From an uncultured Croceicoccus sp. (GTDB taxonomy: Bacteria > Pseudomonadota > Alphaproteobacteria > Sphingomonadales > Sphingomonadaceae), in NCBI RefSeq assembly GCF_947496385.1, contig NZ_CANMCP010000003.1:62001-126000 (forward strand): a stretch of DNA of 64,000 nt, in the 5' to 3' direction. The notes below the pieces were generated by a model. The model made no database searches. It saw nothing but the letters and a program-made list of their open reading frames with translations, and was not told the origin of the DNA. The position numbers were made by a program, and so were the translations under genes. This document shows positions 17,964 through 26,933 of the stretch, piece after piece; the stretch's first letter is position 1, and each line of letters begins with the position of its first letter.

Positions 17964-18563
17964 GTGGCCGCGGGGACAAAGGAGAACGGGCCGCGCAAAT
18001 CCTCCTTTGCCGCCGTCACGACGCCGGAAACCCGGGTGCTCCTGCTCGGCAGCCTGCCGGGGGAGGCGTCGCTTCGTGCGCAGCGATATTACGCGCATCC
18101 CCGCAACCAGTTCTGGCACCTTGTCGGCGGGGCCATCGGGGTCGATCTCGATGCCCTGCCCTACGCCGCGCGGCTGTCGGTGCTGGGCATGGCGGGCATC
18201 GGTCTGTGGGATGTTGCGCGGACCGCGCGCCGTTCGGGCAGCCTCGACAGCGCGATGCGCGATGTGGAGGGCAATGCGCTGGCCGCGCTGGCCGCCTCGC
18301 TTCCCGCGCTGCGGCTCATCGGGTTCAACGGCGGGACGGCGGCGCGGATCGGGCGGCGGATGCTGCCCGCCAATGCCCCCGCCCTCCTCACCCTCCCGTC
18401 GAGCAGCCCTGCCTATTGCCGGGTGACGCGCGACGAAAAGGCGCGCGAATGGAATGCGATTCGCGATTATCTGCGTCCGGAGTGCTTGCAATCGGCGCGC
18501 ATTGCCGCAGATAGGGCCGCATACCGGCACGTCACACCGGATACGGGAAAGGATGAGGAATGA
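17964..18563 (+). CDS. DNA-deoxyinosine (hypoxanthine) glycosylase, uracil-DNA glycosylase superfamily
   Basis: 199 residues from GTG 17964; no good ribosome site is visible, and TTG 17958 is an alternative. GSLPGEASLRAQRYYAHPRN (about 36-55) is the signature of the Mug-like hypoxanthine glycosylase group; AGIGLWD and a late LPSSSPAY motif complete the fold. It would remove deaminated adenine from DNA. About 25 residues beyond the usual domain end are found at the C-terminus. It lies 17 bases after leuC and shares ATGA with the next small ORF. Confidence 0.85.
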   Translation: MAAGTKENGPRKSSFAAVTTPETRVLLLGSLPGEASLRAQRYYAHPRNQFWHLVGGAIGVDLDALPYAARLSVLGMAGIGLWDVARTARRSGSLDSAMRDVEGNALAALAASLPALRLIGFNGGTAARIGRRMLPANAPALLTLPSSSPAYCRVTRDEKAREWNAIRDYLRPECLQSARIAADRAAYRHVTPDTGKDEE

Positions 18564-18724
18564 GCGACGACAACAGCCTGACGGGAAAAGCGGCGATGGC
18601 CGGCGCCGCGATCGGATCGGCCGCATTGGCCGCCGCGCTGCTCTACGCCTCGCGGCGCCGCGAACGCGCGCAGGCGCGAAACGCGAAGCCTGCGCCGGGC
18701 GCCAACCCGCCGGAAACCGACTGA
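18560..18724 (+). CDS. Small predicted membrane protein
   Basis: 54 residues. A polar start, one Ala/Gly-rich span (about 11-30, AMAGAAIGSAALAAALLYAS) and an Arg-rich tail (RRRERAQARN) predict one membrane pass with a cytoplasmic C-terminus. GGATGAGGA lies before the ATG, which overlaps the glycosylase stop (ATGA). It is 49 bases upstream of leuD. No family recognised; the codon choice looks like that of real genes here. Confidence 0.6.
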   Translation: MSDDNSLTGKAAMAGAAIGSAALAAALLYASRRRERAQARNAKPAPGANPPETD

Positions 18725-18773
18725 TGCCGATTTCGGTTGAGGCGCAGGGCGCGGCTCGGGTAGGCTGAACACC

Positions 18774-19370
18774 ATGGAACCGATCAACGAAATCGCCGGC
18801 CGCGCCATCCCCTATGGCGCGAAGAACGTCGACACCGACGTCATCATCCCCGCGCACTGGCTCAAGACCGTTTCGCGCGAAGGGCTGGGCAAGGGGGCGT
18901 TCGAAACTGTCCGGGCAAAGCCGGGCAATGTGTTCGACGATCCCCGCTACGAAGGCGCGCCGATCTTGATCGCGGGCGACAATTTCGGATGCGGGTCGAG
19001 CCGGGAACACGCTGCCTGGGCGCTGCTCGACATGGACGTCCGCGTCGTGATCGCGCCCAGCTTTTCCGACATATTTTCGAGCAATGCGTTCAAGAACGGC
19101 ATCCTCGCCGTCGCATTGCCGCAGGAACAGATCGACCGCCTGCTCGCGGTGGCGGTGGAGGGCGAATTGTTCGTCGACCTCGAAAACCAGACCGTCGGCA
19201 CCGAGATGCAGGACCGGTTCCATTTCGACGTCGACCCGTTTCGCAAGCATTGCCTGCTCAACGGGCTCGACGAAATCGGGCTGACCATGGAACGCGGCGA
19301 TGCGATTTCGGCCTATGAAACCCGCGCCGCATCGCAGCTTTCCTTTCTTTCCGGACCGCGCGCGGCCTGA
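18774..19370 (+). CDS. leuD: 3-isopropylmalate dehydratase, small subunit
   Basis: 198 residues, the normal length. It is the swivel-domain partner of Leu[16 protein letters not shown] near residue 18 and [13 protein letters not shown] near 68 are the conserved substrate loops. It is the second leu gene of a co-directional group running leuC to the NUDIX gene. Confidence 0.97.
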   Translation: MEPINEIAGRAIPYGAKNVDTDVIIPAHWLKTVSREGLGKGAFETVRAKPGNVFDDPRYEGAPILIAGDNFGCGSSREHAAWALLDMDVRVVIAPSFSDIFSSNAFKNGILAVALPQEQIDRLLAVAVEGELFVDLENQTVGTEMQDRFHFDVDPFRKHCLLNGLDEIGLTMERGDAISAYETRAASQLSFLSGPRAA

Positions 19371-19399
19371 CCGCCGTCTTCATCCAAAAGGTGCCTCAC

Positions 19400-19723
19400 A
19401 TGACCGATTTCAATGACCGTCGCCGGGCCGAGGAAGCCAAGAGCGCGCAGGACGAGATGAACATGTTCCGCGTCACCGCGCGGCGCAATCGCCTGCTCGG
19501 CGTGTGGGCGGCGGAGAAGATGGAATTGTCGGACGCCGAAACCGAATCCTACGCCAAGGCGGTCGTGCAGGCCGATTTCGAGGAAGCGGGCGACGAGGAC
19601 GTGATCCGCAAGGTGTTCGGCGACCTCGTATCGGCCGGCTGCGACATTGACGAGGCCGCCGTGCGCGTCGCGCTCGAACAAAAGGCGGTCGAGGCGCGCC
19701 GCCAGCTTATCGGCGAAGCGTAA
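19400..19723 (+). CDS. F1-ATPase inhibitor zeta subunit (DUF1476 family)
   Basis: 107 residues from ATG 19400 (start MTDFNDRRRAEE). The family, characterised in Paracoccus denitrificans, binds F1-ATPase and blocks ATP hydrolysis. It is all-helical; FNDRRRAEEAK and ARRNRLLGVWAAEKM are the conserved blocks, and the N-terminal arm is the inhibitory part. AAAAGG lies 8 bases upstream. Found almost only in alphaproteobacteria, so it helps place the organism. Confidence 0.9.
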   Translation: MTDFNDRRRAEEAKSAQDEMNMFRVTARRNRLLGVWAAEKMELSDAETESYAKAVVQADFEEAGDEDVIRKVFGDLVSAGCDIDEAAVRVALEQKAVEARRQLIGEA

Positions 19724-19747
19724 CCCCATTTACAAAGGACGAAGCCC

Positions 19748-19981
19748 ATGCCGATGCAGGCCGACGAAATCGAAACCATGATCCGCGAGGCGATCCCCGA
19801 TGCCGAGGTCACCATTCGCGATCTCGCCGGGGATGGCGACCATTACGCCGCCCATGTGGTCAGCCCCAGCTTTGCGGGCAAAAGCCGGGTGCAGCAGCAC
19901 AAGGCGGTGTATTCCGCGCTCGATGGAAAGATGGGCGGCGTTCTCCACGCCTTGCAACTGACCACCGCGGTTCCCAATTGA
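19748..19981 (+). CDS. bolA: BolA-family protein (IbaG/BolA-like)
   Basis: 77 residues with the whole BolA fold. GDHYAAHVVSPSFAGKSRVQQHKAVY holds the invariant His and the helix that pairs with CGFS glutaredoxins. BolA proteins handle or sense Fe-S clusters together with monothiol glutaredoxin, and the grxD gene follows 42 bases on, so the pair probably works together. Confidence 0.93.
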   Translation: MPMQADEIETMIREAIPDAEVTIRDLAGDGDHYAAHVVSPSFAGKSRVQQHKAVYSALDGKMGGVLHALQLTTAVPN

Positions 19982-20023
19982 GTTCCGGTAACGGATTCAT
20001 AGCAATAACGGAACGCATCGATA

Positions 20024-20353
20024 ATGTCTGACACGAACACCCGCATCGAAGAAATCGTCAAGGCGGATGACGTCGTCCTGTTCATGAAGGGCACGCCCCT
20101 GTTTCCGCAGTGCGGTTTTTCCAGCCGGGCGGTCGCCATTCTCGACCATCTCGGCGTGAAATACGGCAGCGTCGACGTGTTGCAGGACATGGAAATCCGG
20201 CAGGGGATCAAGTCCTATTCCGACTGGCCGACCATCCCGCAGCTTTACGTGAAGGGCGAATTCGTCGGCGGCAGCGACATCATGATGGAAATGTTCGAGG
20301 CCGGCGAGCTCAACACGCTGATGGCCGAAAAGCAGGTCGCGAAGGCGGATTGA
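20024..20353 (+). CDS. grxD: Monothiol glutaredoxin (Grx4 type)
   Basis: 109 residues. The CGFS active site is at 30-33, with KGTP at 22-25 and the [19 protein letters not shown] glutathione/cluster-binding region near 70-88. It carries a bridging 2Fe-2S cluster, often with BolA, whose gene is just upstream. Confidence 0.96.
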   Translation: MSDTNTRIEEIVKADDVVLFMKGTPLFPQCGFSSRAVAILDHLGVKYGSVDVLQDMEIRQGIKSYSDWPTIPQLYVKGEFVGGSDIMMEMFEAGELNTLMAEKQVAKAD

Positions 20354-20420
20354 TGCAGGCCGCGGCGACCGTCGCAGCTGCGAAATCGCCGCGCGCCGGC
20401 AACCGGGCTTCTCGCGAAGG

Positions 20421-21215
20421 ATGAGCGGCACGCTCCGCGAATGGGCGGCCGCTTTGCCCGACGAACCGGCGCCGGACGGCGCGACCCCCGCCGCCACGCT
20501 CATGGTGTTTCGCCGGCGGAATGACGCTCTTGAAATATTGATGGTAAAGCGGGCGCGCAAATTGCGCTTCGCCGGCGGGGCCATGGTGTTCCCGGGCGGC
20601 AGGGTCGACCCCGGCGACGGCGCATTGGCGCGCGAAATGCTGCCCGGCATACCGGCGGGCTGGGCCGCGGCGCATGTTGCGGCCATCCGCGAAACGCTGG
20701 AGGAGACGGGCCTGCTCGTCGGGCTGGCGCAACAGGTGACGCGGGCCGATGCCGAGCGCGCACGGGCGCGGCTGCTCGAAACTGGCGATTTTTCCGGCGT
20801 GCTGCGCGGCGAAGGCTGGACCCTGGACACGGACGCGCTCACCCCCTTTGCCCGCTGGTGCCCGCCGGCCGGGACCAGCCGCGTGTTCGATACCCGCTTC
20901 TTCATCGCCGACATCGGCACCGGCGCCGTGGCCGTGAGCGCCGACGGCACCGAGAGCGACAGCCTCCTCTGGGCCCCGGCGGATGTGCTCATGGCGCAGC
21001 ATGCGCGCGGCGAAATCGCGCTTGTCCATCCCACGATCCGCAATCTGGAGCGGGTCGCGGCCTTCACCGACTACCCCGCAATCGAGGCGCACGCGCGCAC
21101 AATCGCGCCGCGCATCGTCCGCCCTCATATCAGCGAGACGGACGGGGCGCGTTACATCTCCATACCCTCCGGCCTCGGCTATTCGGACGACCGGATTCCG
21201 TTTCGCGAAATCTGA
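20421..21215 (+). CDS. NUDIX hydrolase (NUDT19/CoA-diphosphatase-like)
   Basis: 264 residues. The Nudix fold starts with ATLMVFRR; the box is split by an insertion: VFPGGRVDPGD (about 55-65), then AAIRETLEETGLLVG (about 90-104), as in the NUDT19-like group. The REx2LEETG core with its metal-binding Glu residues is intact. It probably hydrolyses CoA-type or nucleotide diphosphates; the exact substrate is not readable. It is the last gene of the leuC-led run, 67 bases after grxD. Confidence 0.85.
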   Translation: MSGTLREWAAALPDEPAPDGATPAATLMVFRRRNDALEILMVKRARKLRFAGGAMVFPGGRVDPGDGALAREMLPGIPAGWAAAHVAAIRETLEETGLLVGLAQQVTRADAERARARLLETGDFSGVLRGEGWTLDTDALTPFARWCPPAGTSRVFDTRFFIADIGTGAVAVSADGTESDSLLWAPADVLMAQHARGEIALVHPTIRNLERVAAFTDYPAIEAHARTIAPRIVRPHISETDGARYISIPSGLGYSDDRIPFREI

Positions 21216-21383
21216 ACGCAGAACGGCGCGGCCCCGCACGGCCCGTGCCGGCCCGCGGCGCCGTCCATGTTGCAGAACGATGACCGCGCGGCGGCATGTT
21301 TCACCGTTTCATCACGGCATCGACGCATTGCTGTATTAATGCACGCCTAAGCGCCTCCCCAACGCAATTCAGGGGGACCGCTC

Positions 21384-24221
21384 ATGTTATCATCCATTCG
21401 CAACACACTCGCCATCGGCACTGCCGCCGCCGCGATCCTAGCCGCGCCCGCCGCATGGGCCGGCACGATCGAGGGCAGCGTCGTCGACGATACCGGCACG
21501 CGCGCGCTGCAATCGGCGCAGGTTCGCATCCTCGAACTCGACCGGGTCGCATCGACGATGCGCGATGGCGCGTTTCGCTTTGTCGACGTGCCGGGCGGCA
21601 CCTATACGGTGGAGGTGCGCTATGTCGGCGCCGAGCCGGAGACGCAGACCGTCACCGTGCCCGAAACCGGCACCGTCCGCCCGATGTTCACACTCGGCGG
21701 GTCGGCGCAGAATATCCTCGTCATCGGACAGCTCGCCAATCAGGCCAGCGCCCTGTCCCGCAAGCGGGAGGGCGACGGGGTCAGCTCCGTCCTCACCCGC
21801 GATGCCATCGGGCAATTCCCGGATCAGAACGTCGCCGAATCGCTGCGGCGCCTGCCGGGCCTCAATATCCTCAACGATCAGGGCGAAGGCCGCTTTGTCT
21901 CCGTGCGCGGGCTTAGCCCCAATCTCAACAGCAGTTCCATCAATGGCGCGCGCATCCCTGCGCCTGAAAGCGATACGCGCTCGGTCGCGCTGGACGTGAT
22001 TTCGAGCGACCAGATCGAATCGATCGAGGTGAAGAAATCGCTGACCCCGGACATGGACGCGGACACCATCGGCGCCAGCATCGAGATCAACACGGTGAGC
22101 GCGTTCGACCGCAAGCGCGACCTTTATACCGCGCGGGTCGAGGGCAGCTACAACCGGCTCGCCGATACGCTGACGCCGAAACTGGGCTTCGATTTTTCGA
22201 CGAAGCTGTCGGACGATTTCGGCATCGCGGGCGGCGTGTCCTACTACAAGCGCAAGTTCGAGACCGACAATGTCGAGGCCGAGGACTGGAAACTGGACGA
22301 CGACGGCAATGCGCTTTTCGAGGAGATCCAGTACCGCGATTACGACGTGGAACGCGAACGGCTGAGCGCGTCGCTGTCCTTTGACTGGCGCGCGAGCGAT
22401 ACGACCGAGCTTTACCTGCGCGGCCTGTATAGCCAGTTCGACGACCATGAATTCCGCCGCCGGCTGACCTTCGACCTCGGCGATTTCGACACGGTGTCGT
22501 TCGGCGGCGGCAATGCGCTGGGCTTTACCGCGAGCGACGATGCCGAGATTCAGGTCGAGCGCGACATCAAGGACCGCGCCGAGAGTCAGAAGATCCGCTC
22601 GATCGTGCTGGGCGGCGAGACCGATGCGGGCGACTGGCGCTTCGAATATGCCGGCAGCTACGCCCGCTCGACCGAGCGCGAGAACGACAGCATCGACCCC
22701 ACCACCTTCGACCGCGATTTTGCGACCGAAGGCGACGGCGACAATTTCGGCCTCGTGTTCGACCTCACCAATCCGCGCATCCCGACCTTTACCGTCGATG
22801 CCCGCGCGGACCTGTTCGCGGACCCGGCGCAATATGCATTGAACGATGTGGAGGTCACGCGCCTGTCCGCATCGCAGGACGAGGAATTCGCGCTCTGGGC
22901 CGACATCGGCCGCACCTTCGCGCTGGCCAGCGGCGATTTCACGGTGCAGGCGGGCGCAAAGGCACGCTGGCGCGAGAAAAGCTACGATTTCAACGTACAG
23001 TTCTACGAGGATGCGACCGGCGAATACACGCTGGCCGATGTATTGGGGCGCAGCACCTACCGCCTTCAGGGCATCGACCCGGTTGCCGATTTCACCGCGC
23101 CGACGCGCTATTTCTTCGACAATTTCGGCGATTTCGAATTGCAGGAGATCGACAGCACCTTCGATTCCGCGGTCGAGGATTACGTCAACAAGGAGGATGT
23201 CTACGCCGGATACGCGCTCGGCCGCTGGGACAGCGAGACATGGCGCATCATCGCCGGTGTGCGCATGGAACACACGCGCAACGACATCTCCGCCAATCTG
23301 ACCGAGCTGATCGAGGAAGGCGCGGAATATGATGGCGCGGTGCTCGACGACGATATCGTGGTCATCACCCCCAACCGGTTCGAACGCGATTACACCGACT
23401 GGCTGCCCAGCGTGAACATGCGGTATGAACCGGTGCGCAACCTGGTGTTCCGCGCGGCGGGCTACAAAAGCCTGGTGCGGCCCAATCTCGCCGATCTCGC
23501 CCCGCGCTTCATCGTGGAGGAGAACGACGACAACGAACGCGAAGGCGAGTTCGGCAATCCCGGATTGCGCCCGTACAAGGCGTGGAACCTCGACGCGGCG
23601 GCGGAATATTATTTCACCGGCAATGGCGCGATCACGGCCAATGTCTTTTACAAGGACGTGAAGAACTTCATCGTCGACCGGCAGCTCAACGAGGAAGACA
23701 GCCCCTATTCCGGGATCGATTTCACCGAGGCGGTCGTCCCCGTCAATGGCCGGTCGGCGACGGTGTTCGGTGCGGAGTTCGGATTTTCGAGCGCACTCGC
23801 GTTCCTGCCCGCCCCACTCGACGGATTGGTGGTGCAGGCGAACTACACCTATACCGATGCACAAGGGACGCTGGACGACGGGCGCGAGATTCCGCTTCCC
23901 ACCGCGTCGAAGCATACGTTCAACGCCGTGCTCGGCTATGAGAAGGGGCCGGTCAGCCTGCGCGTCGCCGGCACGTTCCGCGACAAATATCTCGACGAGC
24001 TGGGCAGCGAGGCGGAGGAGGACCGCTATGTCGACGATCTGTTCCAGATCGACGCGAGCGCGCGTTATCGCCTCACCCGGCAGATACAGCTCTACTGGGA
24101 ATGGGTGAACGCGAACGATGCCGATTTCTTCGCCTATCAGAATCTGGGCGGTGCGCGGCGCCTCCTGCAATATGAGGAATACGACTGGACCATGAAATTC
24201 GGCGCGAGGTTCAATTTCTGA
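21384..24221 (+). CDS. TonB-dependent receptor paired with phytase
   Basis: 945 residues. Outer-membrane active transporter. A signal peptide (1-26, cut after AAWA) is followed by a carboxypeptidase-regulatory-like beta-sandwich (about 27-105, from GTIEGSVVDDTG), a plug domain (about 125-240; SLRRLPGLNI, VSVRGLSPNLN, IESIEVKKS) and a 22-strand barrel ending in the outer-membrane Phe (FGARFNF). GGGGGA lies 8 bases before the ATG. The stop overlaps the phytase start (TGATG), so the two are coupled. That makes phytate or its breakdown products, or the metals they bind, the likely substrate, by inference. Confidence 0.93.
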   Translation: MLSSIRNTLAIGTAAAAILAAPAAWAGTIEGSVVDDTGTRALQSAQVRILELDRVASTMRDGAFRFVDVPGGTYTVEVRYVGAEPETQTVTVPETGTVRPMFTLGGSAQNILVIGQLANQASALSRKREGDGVSSVLTRDAIGQFPDQNVAESLRRLPGLNILNDQGEGRFVSVRGLSPNLNSSSINGARIPAPESDTRSVALDVISSDQIESIEVKKSLTPDMDADTIGASIEINTVSAFDRKRDLYTARVEGSYNRLADTLTPKLGFDFSTKLSDDFGIAGGVSYYKRKFETDNVEAEDWKLDDDGNALFEEIQYRDYDVERERLSASLSFDWRASDTTELYLRGLYSQFDDHEFRRRLTFDLGDFDTVSFGGGNALGFTASDDAEIQVERDIKDRAESQKIRSIVLGGETDAGDWRFEYAGSYARSTERENDSIDPTTFDRDFATEGDGDNFGLVFDLTNPRIPTFTVDARADLFADPAQYALNDVEVTRLSASQDEEFALWADIGRTFALASGDFTVQAGAKARWREKSYDFNVQFYEDATGEYTLADVLGRSTYRLQGIDPVADFTAPTRYFFDNFGDFELQEIDSTFDSAVEDYVNKEDVYAGYALGRWDSETWRIIAGVRMEHTRNDISANLTELIEEGAEYDGAVLDDDIVVITPNRFERDYTDWLPSVNMRYEPVRNLVFRAAGYKSLVRPNLADLAPRFIVEENDDNEREGEFGNPGLRPYKAWNLDAAAEYYFTGNGAITANVFYKDVKNFIVDRQLNEEDSPYSGIDFTEAVVPVNGRSATVFGAEFGFSSALAFLPAPLDGLVVQANYTYTDAQGTLDDGREIPLPTASKHTFNAVLGYEKGPVSLRVAGTFRDKYLDELGSEAEEDRYVDDLFQIDASARYRLTRQIQLYWEWVNANDADFFAYQNLGGARRLLQYEEYDWTMKFGARFNF

Positions 24222-25249
24222 TGCGGTATCCTTTCATCCTGACCGCCGCGGCCCTCATCTCCGGCTGCGCGAGCGTGCCCGCCGTGTCGCCATGGCCGAC
24301 GCAGCAGATCACCGCCGATACCGAAACCGATGCCGTCGGCACGACGGGCGAGGATGCCGCCGACGACCCGGCGATCTGGCGCAATGCGGCAAACCCTGTG
24401 GAAAGCCTGATCGTCGCCACGGACAAGAAGGCGGGGCTGTATGTCTATGGCCTCGACGGGACGGTCAAAAGCTTCGCGGCGAAGGCGGGCGTGAACAATG
24501 TCGACCTGATCGAGGTCGGCGGCGCCGTGCTCGTCGGGGCGAGCGACCGCGCCGACCCGTTGCAACCGCATGTCGCGCTCTACACGCTCGACACCGGCTC
24601 GGGCGCGTTGAGCGCGGTGGCGCGGCTGCCGGTGGGCGTCGGCGAAGGGTATGGGTTCTGCATGGGGCCGGGCCGGGCCGGTGGAGAGCTGGCGCGCGCC
24701 TATCTCAATACCAAGGACGGGTTGATCGTGGAGGCGGCGATCCTGGGAACGACGGCGGCACCGACGCTCGGACGTGTGCGCGAAATGCGCGTGCCGAGCC
24801 AGCCTGAAGGCTGCGTCGTCGATGGGCGCACCGGCATGCTCTATGTCGGGGAGGAAGCCGCCGGCATCTGGCGTTTCGACCTGTCGCAGGACGCACCGTC
24901 CGGCACGCTGGTCGCCGCGGCCGACGGCATGGCGATGGTGCCCGACGTCGAGGGGCTGACCATCGCGGCAGAGGGCGCCGACGCAGGCTTTCTTATCGCG
25001 TCGAGCCAGGGCGACAATGCCTATGCGCTGTTCCGGCTTCCCGACATGGCCTATCTCACGCGGTTTCGTGTGGTCGACGGCGGCGGGATCGACGGCACGA
25101 GCGAGACCGATGGCATCGCCTTTCACGCGGGCGATTTCGGGCCTGCGTTCACGGGCGGTCTTTTCGTGGCGCAGGACGGCGACAACGGCGCCGGCACGCA
25201 GAACTTCAAGCTGATCGACGGGGCAAAGCTGCGCGCGCTCGTGCCGTAA
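24221..25249 (+). CDS. Beta-propeller phytase (3-phytase), lipoprotein
   Basis: 342 residues. A lipoprotein signal (ISGC, lipid on Cys16) is followed by a phytase beta-propeller: DDPAIWRN near 48, LIVATDKKAGLYVYGLDG near 64-82, the repeated blades and QGDNAYALF near 265. Beta-propeller phytases are calcium-dependent and release phosphate from myo-inositol hexakisphosphate. It is probably anchored to the outer membrane next to its receptor. The start codon shares a base with the receptor stop. A hairpin follows the stop by about 24 bases. Confidence 0.93.
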   Translation: MRYPFILTAAALISGCASVPAVSPWPTQQITADTETDAVGTTGEDAADDPAIWRNAANPVESLIVATDKKAGLYVYGLDGTVKSFAAKAGVNNVDLIEVGGAVLVGASDRADPLQPHVALYTLDTGSGALSAVARLPVGVGEGYGFCMGPGRAGGELARAYLNTKDGLIVEAAILGTTAAPTLGRVREMRVPSQPEGCVVDGRTGMLYVGEEAAGIWRFDLSQDAPSGTLVAAADGMAMVPDVEGLTIAAEGADAGFLIASSQGDNAYALFRLPDMAYLTRFRVVDGGGIDGTSETDGIAFHAGDFGPAFTGGLFVAQDGDNGAGTQNFKLIDGAKLRALVP

Positions 25250-25269
25250 TTCTCGCTCGGTTTCTCATG

Positions 25270-25305
25270 AAAAACGGCCGGTTCCCCATCGGGGCGCCGG
25301 CCGTT
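25270..25305 (-). terminator. Rho-independent terminator of the 49-residue ORF
   Basis: A 9-bp perfect stem AACGGCCGG/CCGGCCGTT (25273-25281 with 25297-25305) is followed on the minus strand by five T. On the plus strand the hairpin may also stall the phytase transcript but lacks a T-run. Confidence 0.75.
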
Positions 25306-25329
25306 GTCATTGGTGAAAGCGTTATCCGA

Positions 25330-25479
25330 TCAATGTGTGCGGAACAGACGCTCCCAAAATCCTGGCTCTTCCATCGGCTGAATGGCGCCGAACTTGGCAA
25401 AACGGAGCGACGGATCGCTGAACGGGCGCGGCTGTGTCCATTTGTCCGGAGCACTGCTACGAAAACTCGGTTTGAACAT
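25330..25479 (-). CDS. Small protein of unknown function
   Basis: 49 residues, soluble and basic. It begins MFKPSFRSSAPDKWTQPRP, continues with a SLRFAKFG segment and ends EEPGFWERLFRTH. It has many Trp, Phe and Pro residues, and no membrane span. The evidence that it is real is a good ribosome site (AAGGA 8 bases upstream), a clean ORF and its own terminator 25 bases downstream. It sits between the phytase and methyltransferase-like genes on the opposite strand. Not recognised. Confidence 0.68.
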   Translation of the reverse strand: MFKPSFRSSAPDKWTQPRPFSDPSLRFAKFGAIQPMEEPGFWERLFRTH

Positions 25480-25746
25480 GGCACGGTTCCTTGTTTTTCA
25501 TTCGCTATTTGCCAAGACAATCCGCCAATATGCATGGCGGTTCCCGTGCGTCCGCCGCGGCGGCTTCGACGGTTGGTCGCTTGATATGCTCAATTCGCCG
25601 CAAATCGGGCGTTTTTCGCGATTCGGAGCAGGTTAAAAATTTGGAAAAAATAAATTTGCGGCACTTCGCCTTTCGGGTGCATGGCGCGGCAAAATCCGGT
25701 GCGCGCGGGCGTGGACCGGGATCAAACGCGAAACAGGAGCCATGCC

Positions 25747-26412
25747 ATGAAACCGCTCGAACCGCTGGGCCGTGCGCAAGTGCCGGGGGGCGAGGAATTG
25801 CGCCTGTATCGCCGCGGCGACGATTTCATGATCCAGCTCGACCGAAACGAACTCATGAACAGCCGGATGAGCGGGTCGGAAGAGGCGCTCGCGGTGATGA
25901 GCATCGCGCGCATCGCCAATCGGGCGACGCCGCATCTCCTCATCGGCGGCTATGGCATGGGCTTCACCCTGCGCGCCGCGCTGGCGGAGCTGGGCGAAAA
26001 GGCGCAGGTCACCGTGGCCGAGCTGGTCCCCGAAATCATCGCATGGGCGCGCGGGCCGATGGCGGCGCTCACCGCGGGCGGATTGGACGATGGCCGCGTG
26101 ACCGTGGTGCAGGATGACGTGGGGGCGGTCATCGCGCGGGGGCGTGCGACCTATGACGCGATCCTCCTCGATGTCGATAATGGACCGGACGGGCTGGTGC
26201 GCGAGGGGAACGACCGGCTTTACACCCGCGCCGGGTTGCAGGCCGCCCGCGCCGCGCTTCGCCCCGGCGGCGTGCTCGCCATCTGGTCGGCGGCCCCCGA
26301 TACAGCCTTTGCCCGGCGGTTGCGCGCGACCGGTTTCGAGGTGGAGGAAACGATCGTGCGCGCGCGCAGCAATGGCAAGGGGCCGCGCCACGTCATCTGG
26401 TTCGCGCAATAA
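25747..26412 (+). CDS. Spermidine synthase-like SAM-dependent methyltransferase fold protein
   Basis: 221 residues from ATG 25747 (AGGAG upstream). It has a class I methyltransferase/aminopropyltransferase fold: the SAM-binding glycine loop LLIGGYGMGFTLRAAL (about 64-79), the acidic ELVPE after strand 2 and DAILLDVDNGPDGLV near 140. It lacks the N-terminal beta-domain of true spermidine synthases. Length and motifs fit the spermidine-synthase-like group of unknown substrate found in proteobacteria. Convergent with the membrane protein gene (7-base gap). Confidence 0.75.
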   Translation: MKPLEPLGRAQVPGGEELRLYRRGDDFMIQLDRNELMNSRMSGSEEALAVMSIARIANRATPHLLIGGYGMGFTLRAALAELGEKAQVTVAELVPEIIAWARGPMAALTAGGLDDGRVTVVQDDVGAVIARGRATYDAILLDVDNGPDGLVREGNDRLYTRAGLQAARAALRPGGVLAIWSAAPDTAFARRLRATGFEVEETIVRARSNGKGPRHVIWFAQ

Positions 26413-26419
26413 GGCAGGC

Positions 26420-26776
26420 TCAGCGCCCGGTCAGCAGCCTGGGCGCCCGTCGCGCCACGAGCAGCAGCAACGTCGGCAACGCCATGGTCAGCGCAATGTC
26501 CATCGCGCTGGTGCCCACCGCCCCTTCTCTGTCCCATCCGTTGAACATGAGATCGTTCGCCTCGTTCAGCAGTTCCAGCACGAAGGCGAAGAGCCACGGC
26601 CGCCAGCGGGCGACGCTCGACCGCAGGATGAATGCGCCGATCAATTGCAGAACGACACCCACCGCGACATGCAGCGCATCGTCGTGAAAAGGCAGGGCCG
26701 CCTCGATCCACGCCTTGTGCCGGGAAAATTCCATGCCCCAGCCAGCGATGGTATCGCCGATATCGGAAAAGGACAT
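26420..26776 (-). CDS. Small membrane protein of unknown function
   Basis: 118 residues with about three hydrophobic segments (near 36-52, 60-70 and 92-108). The middle segment carries FVLELLNEANDLMFNGW, a polar/acidic stretch that could sit at a membrane surface. An N-terminal amphipathic part with HKAWIEAALPFHDD precedes it. No family assigned with confidence. It is upstream of and convergent with the methyltransferase-like gene and 30 bases from the tRNA. Confidence 0.7.
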   Translation of the reverse strand: MSFSDIGDTIAGWGMEFSRHKAWIEAALPFHDDALHVAVGVVLQLIGAFILRSSVARWRPWLFAFVLELLNEANDLMFNGWDREGAVGTSAMDIALTMALPTLLLLVARRAPRLLTGR

Positions 26777-26806
26777 GACGCAGGCCCGTTACAAAAAAGG
26801 AAAATA

Positions 26807-26883
26807 TGGCGCGCCCTGGTGGATTCGAACCACCGGCCTCAAGATTAGAAGTCTCGTGCTCTATCCAGCTGAGCTAAGGGCGC
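26807..26883 (-). tRNA. tRNA-Arg (anticodon TCT)
   Basis: 77 bases on the minus strand with a complete cloverleaf. The acceptor is GCGCCCT/AGGGCGC and the D arm is AGCTC..GAGC. The anticodon stem CGAGA/TCTTG (one G-T pair) closes the loop CTTCTAA with anticodon TCT. The T arm has GGTTCGAATCC, and CCA is encoded at the 3' end (26807-26809). It reads AGA codons, which are rare in this GC-rich genome. Confidence 0.97.
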
Positions 26884-26933
26884 GTCGGCATTCGCCAATA
26901 GCGCGGTTTTCCCGTCTGGCAAATGCCCGCGCG

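Noticed and set aside
21290-21330. TTTCACCGTTTCATCACGG as a Pho box upstream of the phytase-linked receptor
   Set aside because: The TTTCA repeats are 8 bases apart instead of 11 and lack the CTGTCAT core, so phosphate control remains only a biological expectation.
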